NCBI GenBank assembly: GCA_030710605.1
Contig: CP092880.1
Span: 2,026,862-2,090,861 of the forward strand
Source of the DNA: Cordylochernes scorpioides
Taxonomy: Eukaryota; Arthropoda; Arachnida; Pseudoscorpiones; Chernetidae
Length of the DNA: 64,000 bases
Direction: 5' to 3'
The position numbers and the translations under genes are program-made. Positions 41,543 to 51,813 of the stretch are shown piece by piece (positions within the stretch are counted from its first letter, which is position 1; every line of letters begins with the position of its first letter). The notes under the pieces were generated by a model. The model saw only the letters and a list, made by a program, of their open reading frames with translations. It was not told the origin of the DNA and searched no databases.

Positions 41543-42382
41543 TCTACTTATATATTTGCCTTATTCTGTCTGTTTGTTTGTCTGTCTGAAGCTCACGGAT
41601 GGGATTTTTCATAACCATCGGTGGTTCAGTGGTAGAATGCTCGCCTGCCACGCGGGCGGCCCGGGTTCGATTCCCGGCCGATGCATTTTTTTTTTACAAT
41701 TTTTAAAACTCATTTATATATTATACAAGAATGACACCCACGGCGCCAATTTATAATTATAACGAATAGTATTTGAATAAAAGCATTTAATCGGGTAAAA
41801 CCCGGGCGTTGCCCGGGTCATTCGTATATAATAATTGTATAAACGAATGCAAGACAAAATCACCGCGAATGTTTCTTTTTTTTTAAGGCAATTTCTTTTT
41901 AAGGCCATTATCGTTATTTATCGTTAATTTTTGTTTCGATTTTATTGAAAAAAAAAAAACGATATGGTGCCTTTAAAAAATGATCTTTATTACTATGCAG
42001 TTTTCTATTTAGTCAATATACCTAAGTTCATGTTGCAAATGTAATTATCTCTATCGATTTAATAGGTGAAATGCAAAAAAAAAAAATCGACATGATGAAA
42101 TCTTTATGAAAATTCACATTTTTATTTTTATATTTTCAAGACACACACAGTTTGGGGCGGGACGTTTCACAAGAGAGACATCCACGGCGCCAATTTATAA
42201 TTGTAACGAATAGTATTTTAATTAAAACATTTTAAAAACACACAGTTTGGAACGGGACGTTTCACAAGAGTGACATCCATGGCGCCAATTTATAATTGTA
42301 ACGAATAGTATTTGAATTAAAACGTTTTTAAAATATATACGCACCGGGTAAAACCCGGGCGTTGCCCGGGCCATTCGTCTAG
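41543..42382 (+). mobile_element. Non-autonomous Helitron carrying tRNA-Gly (copy 2)
   Basis: TCTACTTATATATTTGCC at the 5' end, GGGCGTTGCCCGGGCC hairpin and CTAG at 42379-42382 followed by T. 840 bp, nearly identical in reverse to 4915-5752, including the internal second 3'-end-like hairpin at 41790-41825. No Rep/helicase. Confidence 0.85.
41615..41685 (+). tRNA. tRNA-Gly(GCC)-like, inside Helitron copy 2
   Basis: 71 bases, anticodon GCC, intact D, anticodon and T arms. It shares the C1 substitution (CCATCGG) with copy 1, which unpairs the acceptor terminus. A T9 tract follows directly and could serve as a pol III terminator. Confidence 0.85.
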
Positions 42383-42954
42383 TATTTTATAAAATGCAAA
42401 GTTTGTTTATATTTTTAAAATGTAAAATTTATTTTACACGTTTATGAAAATAAAAATGGAATATTTGACTTTCATCCTAATACGATATAGACGCCATCTA
42501 TCAATTAAATTTGTAAACATTTTAAAAATATATTTTATTTATTTAGGTTTTTGTGAAAAAAAACTATATATTTTTTTCAATAATAATTTTAATTTTTTCC
42601 AGGCGTTCAAAAACAACACTTTCCACTTTCTTATCGATCGTTTGGAAGAATTTGCAGTTAGAATCAGTTTTGGGTTGCAATCGACGCAATAATATAAAAA
42701 AAAATCCGAATAAAAACTAGATGTTCTTGAAAAAAATAAAAATTACTCCTTTTGAGCGTCACCTAATAAAGTTATTTTGGAACTGGAAACAAATTGACCA
42801 TGATTAAAATGAAAATTACAGCATTAACACTCACTGACATTATCAATCATAGAATATTTTCTAAATTATGTACCACTATCTCCAATATGGAGTCAGCCAG
42901 CATGAATAGTTATTTCAACCCTTTTAGGGCATTTCTCTTCATGCCATCTAGTTC
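42383..42954. other. No recognised feature
   Basis: AT-rich. A short frame (42444-42692) encodes an unrecognised Phe/Ile-rich peptide of the kind expected by chance. Confidence 0.35.
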
Positions 42955-43250
42955 CAGGCATAGAAATTCTGGTAAGAGGACACCTCTCTCTAAAAGACAC
43001 CTTTTCTTTACAGCTAGTTGTCCTTTACAGAAAGGTAGTTCTACTGTATATATGTTGACTTTGCTTAGAATATTTTTAATGAAACTGATTCCAAGAAAAT
43101 ATTAATTAAACATTATATTTATTGATTTACAAGAGAGAGAACAAAATATAAAAGGGAAACTAATATTGAACAAAGGAACTTTTTTTTGTTTCAGTTAGCG
43201 CCTATTTACCTGTGAGCTTACACACACTCTGTGGTAACAATTAATTAATA
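42955..43250. repeat. MITE A fragment and Tigger-internal fragment
   Basis: 42955-43046 ends with the family A terminus beside TA. 43055-43250 is the reverse of 48490-48690 (TTTACCTGTGAGCTTACACAC; GTTGACTTTGCTTAGAAT), so an internal part of the Tigger at 48112 also occurs here alone. Confidence 0.55.
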
Positions 43251-43440
43251 TATATACAACAATATATATCTAATATTATTAAATTTACTTTTACTAGTAA
43301 ATTTTCCATTTATCCCAGAGAATGCCTCAGATATCAAATTTTTCTTGTACATGCTGATTCCGACACCAATGTTGATATCATTCCTATTTGAAAGTTAAGT
43401 TCCAACTTTATAAACGCTTGGTCCTGGTAAATGTATTGTA

Positions 43441-43598
43441 CAGTAGAACCCCCTCTAAAGGACACTTTGGCTCTGAAACCAGGTGTTGTCCTTTAGAGAG
43501 AGATATCCTCTTTCCAGAGAGTTGCTAAGTAGTAAAATTGTTCATTTTGGAAATGGAAACTGACCTTTTTAGAGAGGTATATTCTAGAGAGAATGCAA
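43441..43598. repeat. MITE family A fragment
   Basis: Starts CAGTAGAACCCCCTCTAAAGG after TA; the right end is diverged. The following 43600-44005 holds nothing recognised; 43760-43890 is GC-richer with CGCCACAC repeats. Confidence 0.55.
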
Positions 43599-44006
43599 GG
43601 CATAGAGGTTGTGGGATGGTTGCGTGATGTGTTGGTGTGGCTTGTGGCCGCTGATAAAATTATAATTAATTTATTTAAAGCCAGAAATATATAAAGAGAA
43701 AAGAAGTAACGGTTGAAGTAACGGCCATTGGGAGCAGGCCTTGTTGTTATGACACCAGTGGCCTGCAAAAGTGTCAGGATGACGCCCCACACGCATGCGT
43801 AGTGAGGCCGCCACACTACCGCCCATTTGTGTAGTGAAGCTTTGTCCCAGTTCGCGCTCGCTGAAGCAAAGTGTGGTCGCCACACAAGGTTTTACTGAAT
43901 TGTAATTCAATATAAATTATAATTTTCCCCCCGATCCCAGTACAATTTCACTTTATACTATTTTTCCACTTGTATATATAAGGTGATAACTTACTATCAA
44001 TATATA

Positions 44007-44600
44007 AGAAATTCTTCTTCTTTCTTATCTCCACTCAATCATATTGCGGTATCAAGTTTGTAAAGTTGACAATGGAACTCCACCTGGTCCCAAGCCCGGA
44101 TGAAAAAGGAGGAGGGGGAGCAGTAACAAGCTCATTAAAAAACCTGGGTTCAGCTGGCCCGGCTAATAGTACCCTGTAAGGGCTCCAGGGATACAGGATG
44201 AGCAGCGTTTGTACTCCATGTTAGGAGCGGCTGCACATGGCGTCTGTTCCTCATGTCAGAGGCGGCCATTTATTTTGGAGCTAAGTCAGTGGCCTGCTAC
44301 TGAGTAGTGCTCCCAGTCTTAATGACAAAGACATTCTACTTCACCCAGTCATGATGGTTGTCAAACAGACACCATCAAGGGTCACAACTTGATATCCTAA
44401 TATGATTGAGTGGAGATAAGAAAGAAGAAAGTTGACTACCATATAAGAAATTAAAATATTTAAGCATGGATTTTTCTTTATAAACACAATACAAACCTCT
44501 CTCTGCTGTCCTTACTACGATGAAAAAAATATTGGGAGGGTTTGGATCATCAGTGGTGAACCCTCCCAGCGGTTTCACAGATTTAATCTATCAGACCGCT
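44007..44600 (-). repeat. Family B repeat plus hammerhead-family fragment
   Basis: Family B on the minus strand (44050-44430) and, at 44505-44600, a GGGAGGGTTTGGATCATCAG...GGTTTCAC block of the 10235-10985 family. Confidence 0.5.
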
Positions 44601-44724
44601 TCTTAGAGCTCTAATACTGTATTGGACCTTACCCACATAATCTCATGCCCAGCAATGGCCGCAGCCTTGACATGGATCCATTGAATAATTATTCAAAGAT
44701 CAGCTTTGTGTATTACCAAACCTC

Positions 44725-45085
44725 TCTTCTTCTTCTTCTTCTTTCTTATCTCCACTCAATCATATTAGGGTATCAAGTTGTGACCCTTGATGGTGTCTGT
44801 TTGACAACTACCATCACTGGGTGAAGTAGAATGTCTTTGTCATTAAGACTGGGAACACTACTCAGTGGCAGGCCGACTTAGCTCCAAAAGAAATGGCCGC
44901 CTCTAACATGAGGAACAGACGCCATGTACAGCCACTCCTAACATGGAGTACAGACTCATCCTGGAGCCCTTACAGGGTACTATCAGCCGGGCCAGCTGAG
45001 CCCAGGTTTTTTAGTGAGCTTGTTACTGCTCCCCCTCCTCCTTTTTCATCCGGGTTTGGGGCCGGCAAAGGCAAAGTTATTACCA
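44725..45085 (+). repeat. Family B repeat
   Basis: Near complete: CTTCTTCTTCTTTCTTATC start, CACTACTCAGTGGCAGGCC, TCAGCCGGGCCAGCTGAG and the CT-rich end. Confidence 0.6.
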
Positions 45086-45399
45086 AACCTGAAGTGTCTG
45101 AAAGCTTCAAATATTTCAAAGGATTTCTCAAAGTGAAGAACCCAATAAACAGGATGGGCTGGAAAATATGATGCATTTTAAATTGTAAATATTTTATTTT
45201 TATCAAAACTGATGACAAAAATTTTTGTGGTTCATTGGAGTATTTAGATGTCTGTTGATAGGACATCTGATGTAGGTAGGGATGTTAACTGGACATAGTG
45301 TCTTGGGTACCAGGAGTTCTCCAGAAGTGGATTTTCTCCCCAAAATGATGAAAATTTCTATATGCAGCATAGGCGAAATTTTGCCTCGCATAAAATTGA

Positions 45400-45625
45400 T
45401 ATGGACCCAGAGCAACAGCTTTACACACCCAAAATTGAGAACATTGCGACTGCTGTGATAGAGATGTATGGAGAAATCTGAGGTTCTTCATTGGACACAA
45501 CAACAACAACAGAAAATTGACATGGACCCAGAACAGCAGCTTTATACACCCAAGATAGAGGACACTGCTGTGATAGAGATGTATGGAGACATCTGAGGCT
45601 CTTCATTGGACATGACAACAACGAA
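45400..45625 (-). repeat. Two inverted units of the 117 bp array
   Basis: Units with GGACCCAGAGCAACAGC, ATAGAGATGTATGG and CTTCATTGGACA, reverse to the array at 45990-47045; each ends in a CAACAACAACAA tract. Confidence 0.75.
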
Positions 45626-45883
45626 ATTTAAAAAAAAAAATCTATGATTTATTATTTTCTCAGTTGTGAATTTTACCATCTGGAATCTCTCCAGTGTGCT
45701 TTATTTGATTCAGAAAAAAAAATAATTTTAAAATATTTATACTGAGAGATTTGTCTACATTTTATTGTCTCTTCTGGTTCATCCTGTATGTAGCTTTCTC
45801 TGGGTAATTGTCTTTGTCTCAAGAATTGCATCTTGCGTACGCTACAGGAATCTGGGTTACCTCAAGAGAATTGCATCTCTTGT

Positions 45884-45990
45884 TGTTGTTGTTGTTTCTT
45901 ATCCCCTTGTGTAAAGATTACACGAATTCCATGAGTTCATGCTCCTCGAGCTGTTTTATGATGAGCAGCGGCCTCTCCCAAAGGTCCTGT
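45884..45990 (+). repeat. Family C retroposon fragment
   Basis: GTTGTTGTTGTTTCTTATCC to CTCTCCCAAAGGTCC, directly joined to the tandem array through another GTT tract. Confidence 0.6.
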
Positions 45991-47048
45991 TTTGTTGTTG
46001 TTGTTGTGTCCAAAGAAGACCCTCAGATGTCTCCTTACATCTCTATCACAGCAGCAGCAATGTCCTCTATCTTGGGTGTGTAAAGCTGCTGTTCTGAGTC
46101 CATGCCAATTTCTGTTGTTGTTGTTGTGTCCAATGAAGAGTCTCAGATGTCTCTGTACATCTCTATCACAGCATTGTCCTCTATCTTGGGTGTGTAAAGC
46201 TGCTGTTCTGGGTCCATGCCAATTTCTGTTGTTGTTGTTGTGTCCAATGAAGAGTCTCAGATGTCTCCGTAAATCTCTATCACAGCATTGTCCTCTATCT
46301 TGGGTGTGTAAAGCTGCTGTTCTGGGTCCATGTCAATTTTCTGTTGTTGTCGTGTCCAATGAAGAGCCTCAGATATCTCCAAACATCTCTATCACAGCAG
46401 TCGCAATGTTCTCTATCTTGGGTGTGTAAAGCTGCTGCTCTGGGTCCATGTCAATTTTCTGTTGTTGTTGTCGTGTCCAATGAAGAGCCTCAGATGTCTC
46501 CATACATCTCTATCACAGCAGCAATGTCCTCTATCTTGGGTGTGTAAAGCTGCTGTTCTGGGTCCATATCAATTTTCTGTTGTTGTTGTCGTGTCCAATG
46601 AAGAGCCTCAGATGTCTCCCTACATCTCTATCACAGCAATGTCCACTATCTTGGGTGTGTAAAGCTGCTGTTCTGGGTCCATATCAATTTTCTGTTGTTG
46701 TTGTCGTGTCCAATGAAGAGCCTCAGATGTCTCCCTACATCTCTATCACAGCAATGTCCACTATCTTGGGTGTGTAAAGCTGCTGTTCTGGGTCCATATC
46801 AATTTTCTGTTGTTGTTGTCGTGTCCAATGAAGAGCCTCAGATGTCTCCGTACATCTCTATCACAGCAGTTGCAATGTCCACTATCTTGGGTGTGTAAAG
46901 CTGCTGCTCTGGGTCCATGTCAATTTTCTGTTGTTGTCATGTCCAATGAAGAGCCTCAGATGTCTCCATACATCTCTATCACAGCAGTCGCAATGTCCTC
47001 TATCTTGGGTGTGTAAAGCTGCTGCTCTGGGTCCATGTCAATTTTCTC
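45990..47048 (+). repeat. ~117 bp tandem array, nine units
   Basis: Units begin near 45990, 46110, 46227, 46343, 46461, 46579, 46694, 46809 and 46930. Each has a (GTT)n start, GTCCAATGAAGAG, CATCTCTATCACAGCA and TATCTTGGGTGTGTAAAGC. Lengths vary 115-121 with the GTT tract and a small GCAGTCGCA insertion. On the minus strand each unit encodes the same 24-residue frame (MDPEQQLYTPKIED...) followed by TGA. Plus-strand ORFs are repeat artefacts. Confidence 0.9.
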
Positions 47049-47109
47049 TTGTATCCTGCCCATATTGTTCTTCTCCAAGATTTTCTGTTATAAACTTCTT
47101 GATTCTGTT

Positions 47110-47508
47110 ACATATACAGTACTGTAGAGGTACCTGCATGGCATTCTTGCTAGAGGATATTTCCCTACAAAGGACAGTTTATATCACCAAAAGTGTCATT
47201 TTTATTATTTATGAAATCTCTGGAAAGATGGCAATTTGGTTCTGTAACTAGGTGTTGTCTTTCCATAGGTTGTACTCTATTTTTTATTTAATGTGGGAGA
47301 GATAAGACTTTTAGTGTGTTACTGCATTGTATTACTGCTTTTTACTGCATTTTGTGATTCAATGGGATAAAAATAAGATTATCTAAAGTCAAGTGGGATA
47401 TTAATTACAGTAGAACTACCTCTCTGTAAAGGACAACACTTATTAGCAGAACCAAAATGTTCTTTATGGAGAGGTGTCCTCTTACTGGAGAGCTACTAAA
47501 TAGTAAAA
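47110..47508. repeat. MITE family A fragments
   Basis: Two partial copies: 47115-47280 (degraded ends) and 47408-47508 (CAGTAGAACTACCTCTCTG, then CTCTTACTGGAGAGC). Confidence 0.55.
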
Positions 47509-47509
47509 A

Positions 47510-48075
47510 TTCTTCTTTCTCTTTCTTATCTCCACTCAATCATATCAGAGTATCAAGCCTGTAGAGCTTGTTGATGGTGTCTGCTGATGACTGATGTTGT
47601 TGCCTGATGGGGATGAGTAGAGCTCATCAATAGATGAGCCAATACAGTCAAAGATGTGGTTTGACAACCATCATGACTGGGTGAAGTAGAATACCTTTGA
47701 TTTAGTCATTAAGACTGGGAGCACTACTCAGTGGCAGGCCGACTTAGTTCCAAAAGAAATGGCCGCCTCTGACATGTGGAACAGACGCCATGTGCAGCCA
47801 CTCCTACCATGGAGTACATCCATTGATGATCTTTACTCTTCCCCGGCAGACACCATCAAAAGTCTCAAGCTTTACAAGCTTGATACCTTAGTGTGATTGA
47901 TGAGTGGAGATAAGAAAGAAGAAGAAGACATGGAGTACAAATGCTGCTCATCCTGTATCCCTGGATCAGGAGCCCTTACAGGGTACTATCAGCCGGGCCA
48001 GCTGAGCCCAGGTTTTTTAGTGAGCTTGTTACTGCTCCCCCTCCTCCTTTTTCATCCGGGCTTGGGACTGGCAAA
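47510..48075 (+). repeat. Family B repeat with internal duplication
   Basis: Contains two sets of the family B 5' and 3' blocks, separated by a minus-oriented 5' block at 47840-47930; a nested or rearranged copy. Confidence 0.5.
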
Positions 48076-48889
48076 GACAGAGTTTATTATTTTTTAAATA
48101 AAACCAACTACAGTATAACCTCGTTAATTCGACACACGCAAATTCTACACTCTACCTTAATTCGACCATATTCTGATGTCCCGACCTCCGGTCTATCAAA
48201 TAACAAACCGTAATTCGACAGTATCGATGTTCCGATAGTTCGACCATTTAAAAATTCAAATTTCGACAGTTGAATGTTTTTTTTTACATACCGCTAAAAT
48301 GATATTACGGCGACGACGATCGGCATCGGCGGGCGCCGATGGAATCGCGCCGCGCACTTTTGGTTTCAGTTTAAGTTTCACTTTGCAGTCCCGTTGCGCA
48401 ATGTCGCGAGTGTTATTATTTTGTTTGTTTTTTTTTACGTGGGAATTTAGGCTTCGTGCGCTAATTAATATTATTTGTTGTACATATTTTAATTATTTGT
48501 TACCACAGAGTGTGTGTAAGCTCACGGGTAAATAGGCGCTAAAAAACAAGAAAAAAGAGTTCCTTTGTTTTCAATATAAGTTTCCTTTTTATATTTTGTT
48601 ACCTCTCTTGTTAATCAATAAATATAATGTTTAATTAATAATTATTGGAATCAGTTTCATTAATAATTCTAAGCAAAGTCAACATTATTTTCTTCCTAAT
48701 TTTCAGCATTGAAATATTTTAGTTATTTTAAAATTTACAAATAATTTCCTTTTAAATAAATAAATCTTCATAAAATATGTAGCCACAATGATTATGATAA
48801 CATTTTATTTCAATATTCCATTTCTGTGTTATTATAAAAGATTTAAACACAAAATCAATAACACCTGCAGCAACAGTAGATGCCTTTAA

Positions 48890-50183
48890 CCCGTAATTAC
48901 TGGCGTTCGGCTTGAAAGGCCGTGTGAAAATTTAAAATGTTTGTAAAAATTTCAAAATGCATCATTTTTCATCAAATTTTTAGGTAGCTTAATAAAATGC
49001 ATTTATTTGAAGAACTTTGCATTTTAAGAGAAATCTATTTTGTATATCCCGAGTTATTAAATCAAACGGCCTTTAAAGCCGAGCGCCAGTAATTACGTCA
49101 CTGGGAATTTTAGCGTTCCTATTATTGGCCGTTTTACTTTTGGTTTTATTGACCTTCAAACGCACCAAATAAGTTGAGCATTCGTTTTTATATTACTCTT
49201 GCTTTAATTATATGCATTCTAAATTGTGTTTTGTGAATATAATTTTGTATAATATAATAGAAGTTCGGTTCCACTTTTGGTTTTTCAAAAAACAAAAATT
49301 TGGTATCCTATGTCCCTAAAATTGGACAATTTGTTACATTACTCTCCATAATGCATTCGACCACAGCAATTGATCAAGAAACTGCTGAACAACAAAAGCC
49401 CGAGATAATCACATTTTATAATATGACCAAAGGTGGTGTGGATGTAGTTGATCAGAAATGTACCATGTATTCTGTTGGAAGAAGAACCAAAAGATGGCCC
49501 CTGTGTTTAACCTTTTGGATGTGGTTGCAATAAATTCAGCAGTAATTTATAAAGCTGTCAGGCAAGACGGTGGAATGGCTCGAAAATATTTTATAAAACA
49601 GCTTGCTCTACAACTAATGAGAGATGCCTTGAATATGAGAAATCAAGCCAAAAATTTGTCAAGAGATCTGCAAGTATTAATTCAGAAGCATGCTGGAACT
49701 TCATCACTTGAGGTAGGCAAATATTTATTTGATATTCAAACGAAATATCAATAATATGTGTTATCTAGGAATCCACAAGCGGCAGTCCTTGGTCCAAAAA
49801 ACGCAAAAGATGCTACCTATGTAAAAAAGATCGTCGAATTCAAATGCAATTCAAAAATGCAAAGAACCAATCTGCAAAGATCATTCTATTGAAATATGCT
49901 TGAATTATGCATCTAATCTTGAATAAAATATTTTAGATAGAATTTTTTAGATTATATATATAATATTTTAGATAGAAAGAGTTTCTTGCACATTTTCATT
50001 TAATTTTGTTTAGAGCTCTGTTTATTAAAAAAAAACAAAATATTTATTCTTTGGAAATTATGTGTATACGTTTAATTTATTTTTATTTTATAAATAACAT
50101 GGTTTATTATTGATTTTAAAAGACGGCCTGAGAGGCCGAACGCCAGTAATTGTGTAAGGAAAATAGACGCCAGTAACTAAGGG
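48890..50183 (+). mobile_element. piggyBac-like transposon remnant inserted at TTAA
   Basis: Flanked by TTAA on both sides (48886-48889 and 50184-50187) with inverted ends CCCGTAATTACTGGCG and the reverse of CGCCAGTAACTAAGGG. Excising it rejoins the Tigger coding sequence at TTTAA/TTAAT, matching 53713-53724 of the full Tigger. TTAA duplication and CCC...GGG ends are diagnostic of piggyBac. 1294 bp. Confidence 0.85.
49255..49754 (+). pseudogene. piggyBac transposase C-terminal remnant
   Basis: Frames give LVSYVPK, then PEIITFYNMTKGGVDVVDQ and YSVGRRTKRWP (the conserved last catalytic-Asp region of DDE_Tnp_1_7), followed after a frameshift by FNLLDVVAINSAVIY. The N-terminal two thirds and the Cys-rich tail are missing or decayed, so it is inactive. 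Confidence 0.85.
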
Positions 50184-50340
50184 TTAATATAATAAAAACA
50201 CTGTTATTTAGAAGACATTCCAGAGGAAGAAAGACATGCATGTTTTTTTAAATAGACCATCTGGAATACATCCTGAATAGGATTTCAGTGCAAAAACAGA
50301 CATCTTTAAAGGAATTTTTAAAAAGATCTTCATGATTATT

Positions 50341-50524
50341 TTAACCCTTAACTGGACGGGTGGATTTTTCTTACGTAACTGGACGGGTTGGGTAGATTCA
50401 ACCCACCTATGTAACTTTATGAAATAAGCGTTAAATAATGATTGAAATCAATATTTAAAAAAATATTTAATTAATATATAGTTAATATACAGATTTTGAC
50501 TTTTAAAAATTCTGAATATAATCT
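50341..50524 (+). repeat. Second piggyBac-like end (truncated)
   Basis: TTAACCCTTAACTGGACGGG followed by ~160 bp, cut off at the inverted Tigger end. The same end occurs intact at 50877. Confidence 0.6.
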
Positions 50525-50525
50525 A

Positions 50526-50876
50526 CAGTCGAACTTCTTTAATTCAACACCCCAAGGGATCAGAGCTTTCGGTTGAATTAAAGGAAGTATTGAATTAAAG
50601 TCAGATGATTAGCTAATCATCTAACTCGCTAAAATAATATTTTTTAAAAATTGCTTTGTAATATAAATTAATGATATTAATTTAAACCATTGTGTGTACT
50701 TTTTTATATTTATTTTTTTATTTTCATGATTAACTTTTAGTATCAGGGACAAAATGGCAATAATACATATTTTTGAAACATAAATAATTACAAATAATAT
50801 TTTATTCTAATTGAAGAATATAGAAGTTGAAAGGAAATAAATAGGGAAAATAAAAAGAAAATTTAAAAATATAATT
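50526..50876 (-). repeat. Displaced, inverted Tigger 3' end
   Basis: CAGTCGAACTTCTTTAATTC beside TA followed by ~350 bp that is the reverse complement of the Tigger 3' region at 53870-54225 (TGATTAGCTAATCATC; GGGACAAAATGGCAATAATA). Its inner edge would join the interrupted 3' tail of the Tigger at 50340, implying an inversion bounded by two TTAACCCTTAACTGG copies. Confidence 0.65.
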
Positions 50877-51800
50877 TTAACCCTTAACTGGACGGGTTGG
50901 GTAGATTCTGCCCATGCATAAATTTAATATAGGAAAAAAATATATTTTTCGTTTACCTAGAGCTACCAGCTTTCATGTATTCTAATTTTACAGATACAAA
51001 CATTTTCCATCCATCGTTTATAAATTTCAGTTTTGGGAGGGGGGTTAAATTTGCATGTGTGGGCGGATTCCGCCCAGCCCGTCCAGAAGCGTGAGAATTT
51101 TTCGCGTCAGTGTTAGCACGTGGCTCATACTTGAGTCTCTATCTTATGCAATTTTTAGCTTCCTTTTTATAAAATAACACTTCTTTCTCTGGATAAGTAG
51201 AATAATCAATCAAGTCAACATAGAGAACTATCCCTGCCAACTCAAAATATATATGTTTTAGAGATTAGTCGACCACACTTTGGAAGAAATATTCCAGCAG
51301 ACAATTGATTCACTTCAGTAGAATTAGTTGATAAGTTGAAAGAACATGGCCTTACATATTTAGGAACGATGAGAAAGAACAAACCTTAGATTCACCACAA
51401 TTTCAACCGCACCCTAATAGAGAATCAGGAACCTCTATTTTTGGTTTCTCTGGAACAACCACTTTAGTCTCCTATGTTCAAAAAAAAAAAAAAAAAATCG
51501 GTAATCAGATTGATAAAAAAGGTAAAAAAAGAAAGGAGTCATTTTATTTTTGATCTTGGGAGAGCATTGACTGATGAACACCTGGCCACACATAATCTCC
51601 AATTCTCTCCCACTGCAATTACAGACGACAATTCAAGAAGAATGATGGTTCAAGTAAACCAAGTGAATCTACGATGCCACAACAATCTGATGCTCCAAAA
51701 AGGTGCTACAAATGTCCATCAAAAGGCGCAGTAAAAAATAAAAACCCTTTGCTCTGTATGTCAACTAAGCGTTTGCAATAACATTTCTTTATAATTTTTG
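50877..51800 (+). mobile_element. Second piggyBac-like element with transposase remnant
   Basis: TTAA plus CCCTTAACTGGACGGGTTG at the left. At 51290-51480 frames read VELVDKLKEHGLTYLGTMRKN and FGFSGTTTLVSYVP, the DDE_Tnp_1_7 stretch that follows the second catalytic Asp. At 51670-51770 a RCYKCPSKG...C segment resembles the terminal Cys-rich zinc finger. A poly-A tract (51480-51498) and frameshifts disrupt it. Most of the transposase is deleted. The right terminus is not clear. It is related to but distinct from the copy at 48890, having different terminal repeats. Confidence 0.65.
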
Positions 51801-51813
51801 AAAACTGTAAATA

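Larger units (their letters stand above)
48112..50340 (+). mobile_element. Internally deleted Tigger/pogo element with nested piggyBac
   Basis: The 5' end is CAGTATAACCTCGTTAATTC, as in the full Tigger at 51814. After ~700 bp it jumps straight to the 3' end of the transposase gene (AATAACACCTGCAGCA...GATGCCTTTAA), so nearly the whole ORF is deleted. The remaining 3' coding piece is split by the piggyBac-like element at 48890-50183 and resumes at TTAATATAATAAAAAC. Its true 3' terminus is not downstream in the normal orientation; see 50526-50876. Confidence 0.75.

Noticed and set aside
45808-47251. Set of similar 65-145 aa plus-strand proteins
   Set aside because: Frames of the 117 bp tandem array kept open by repetition; the repeat also drifts in frame between units.
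49300-49533. Domesticated piggyBac (PGBD-type) gene
   Set aside because: Frameshifted, truncated and still inside clear TTAA-flanked terminal repeats; a dead transposon rather than a host gene.
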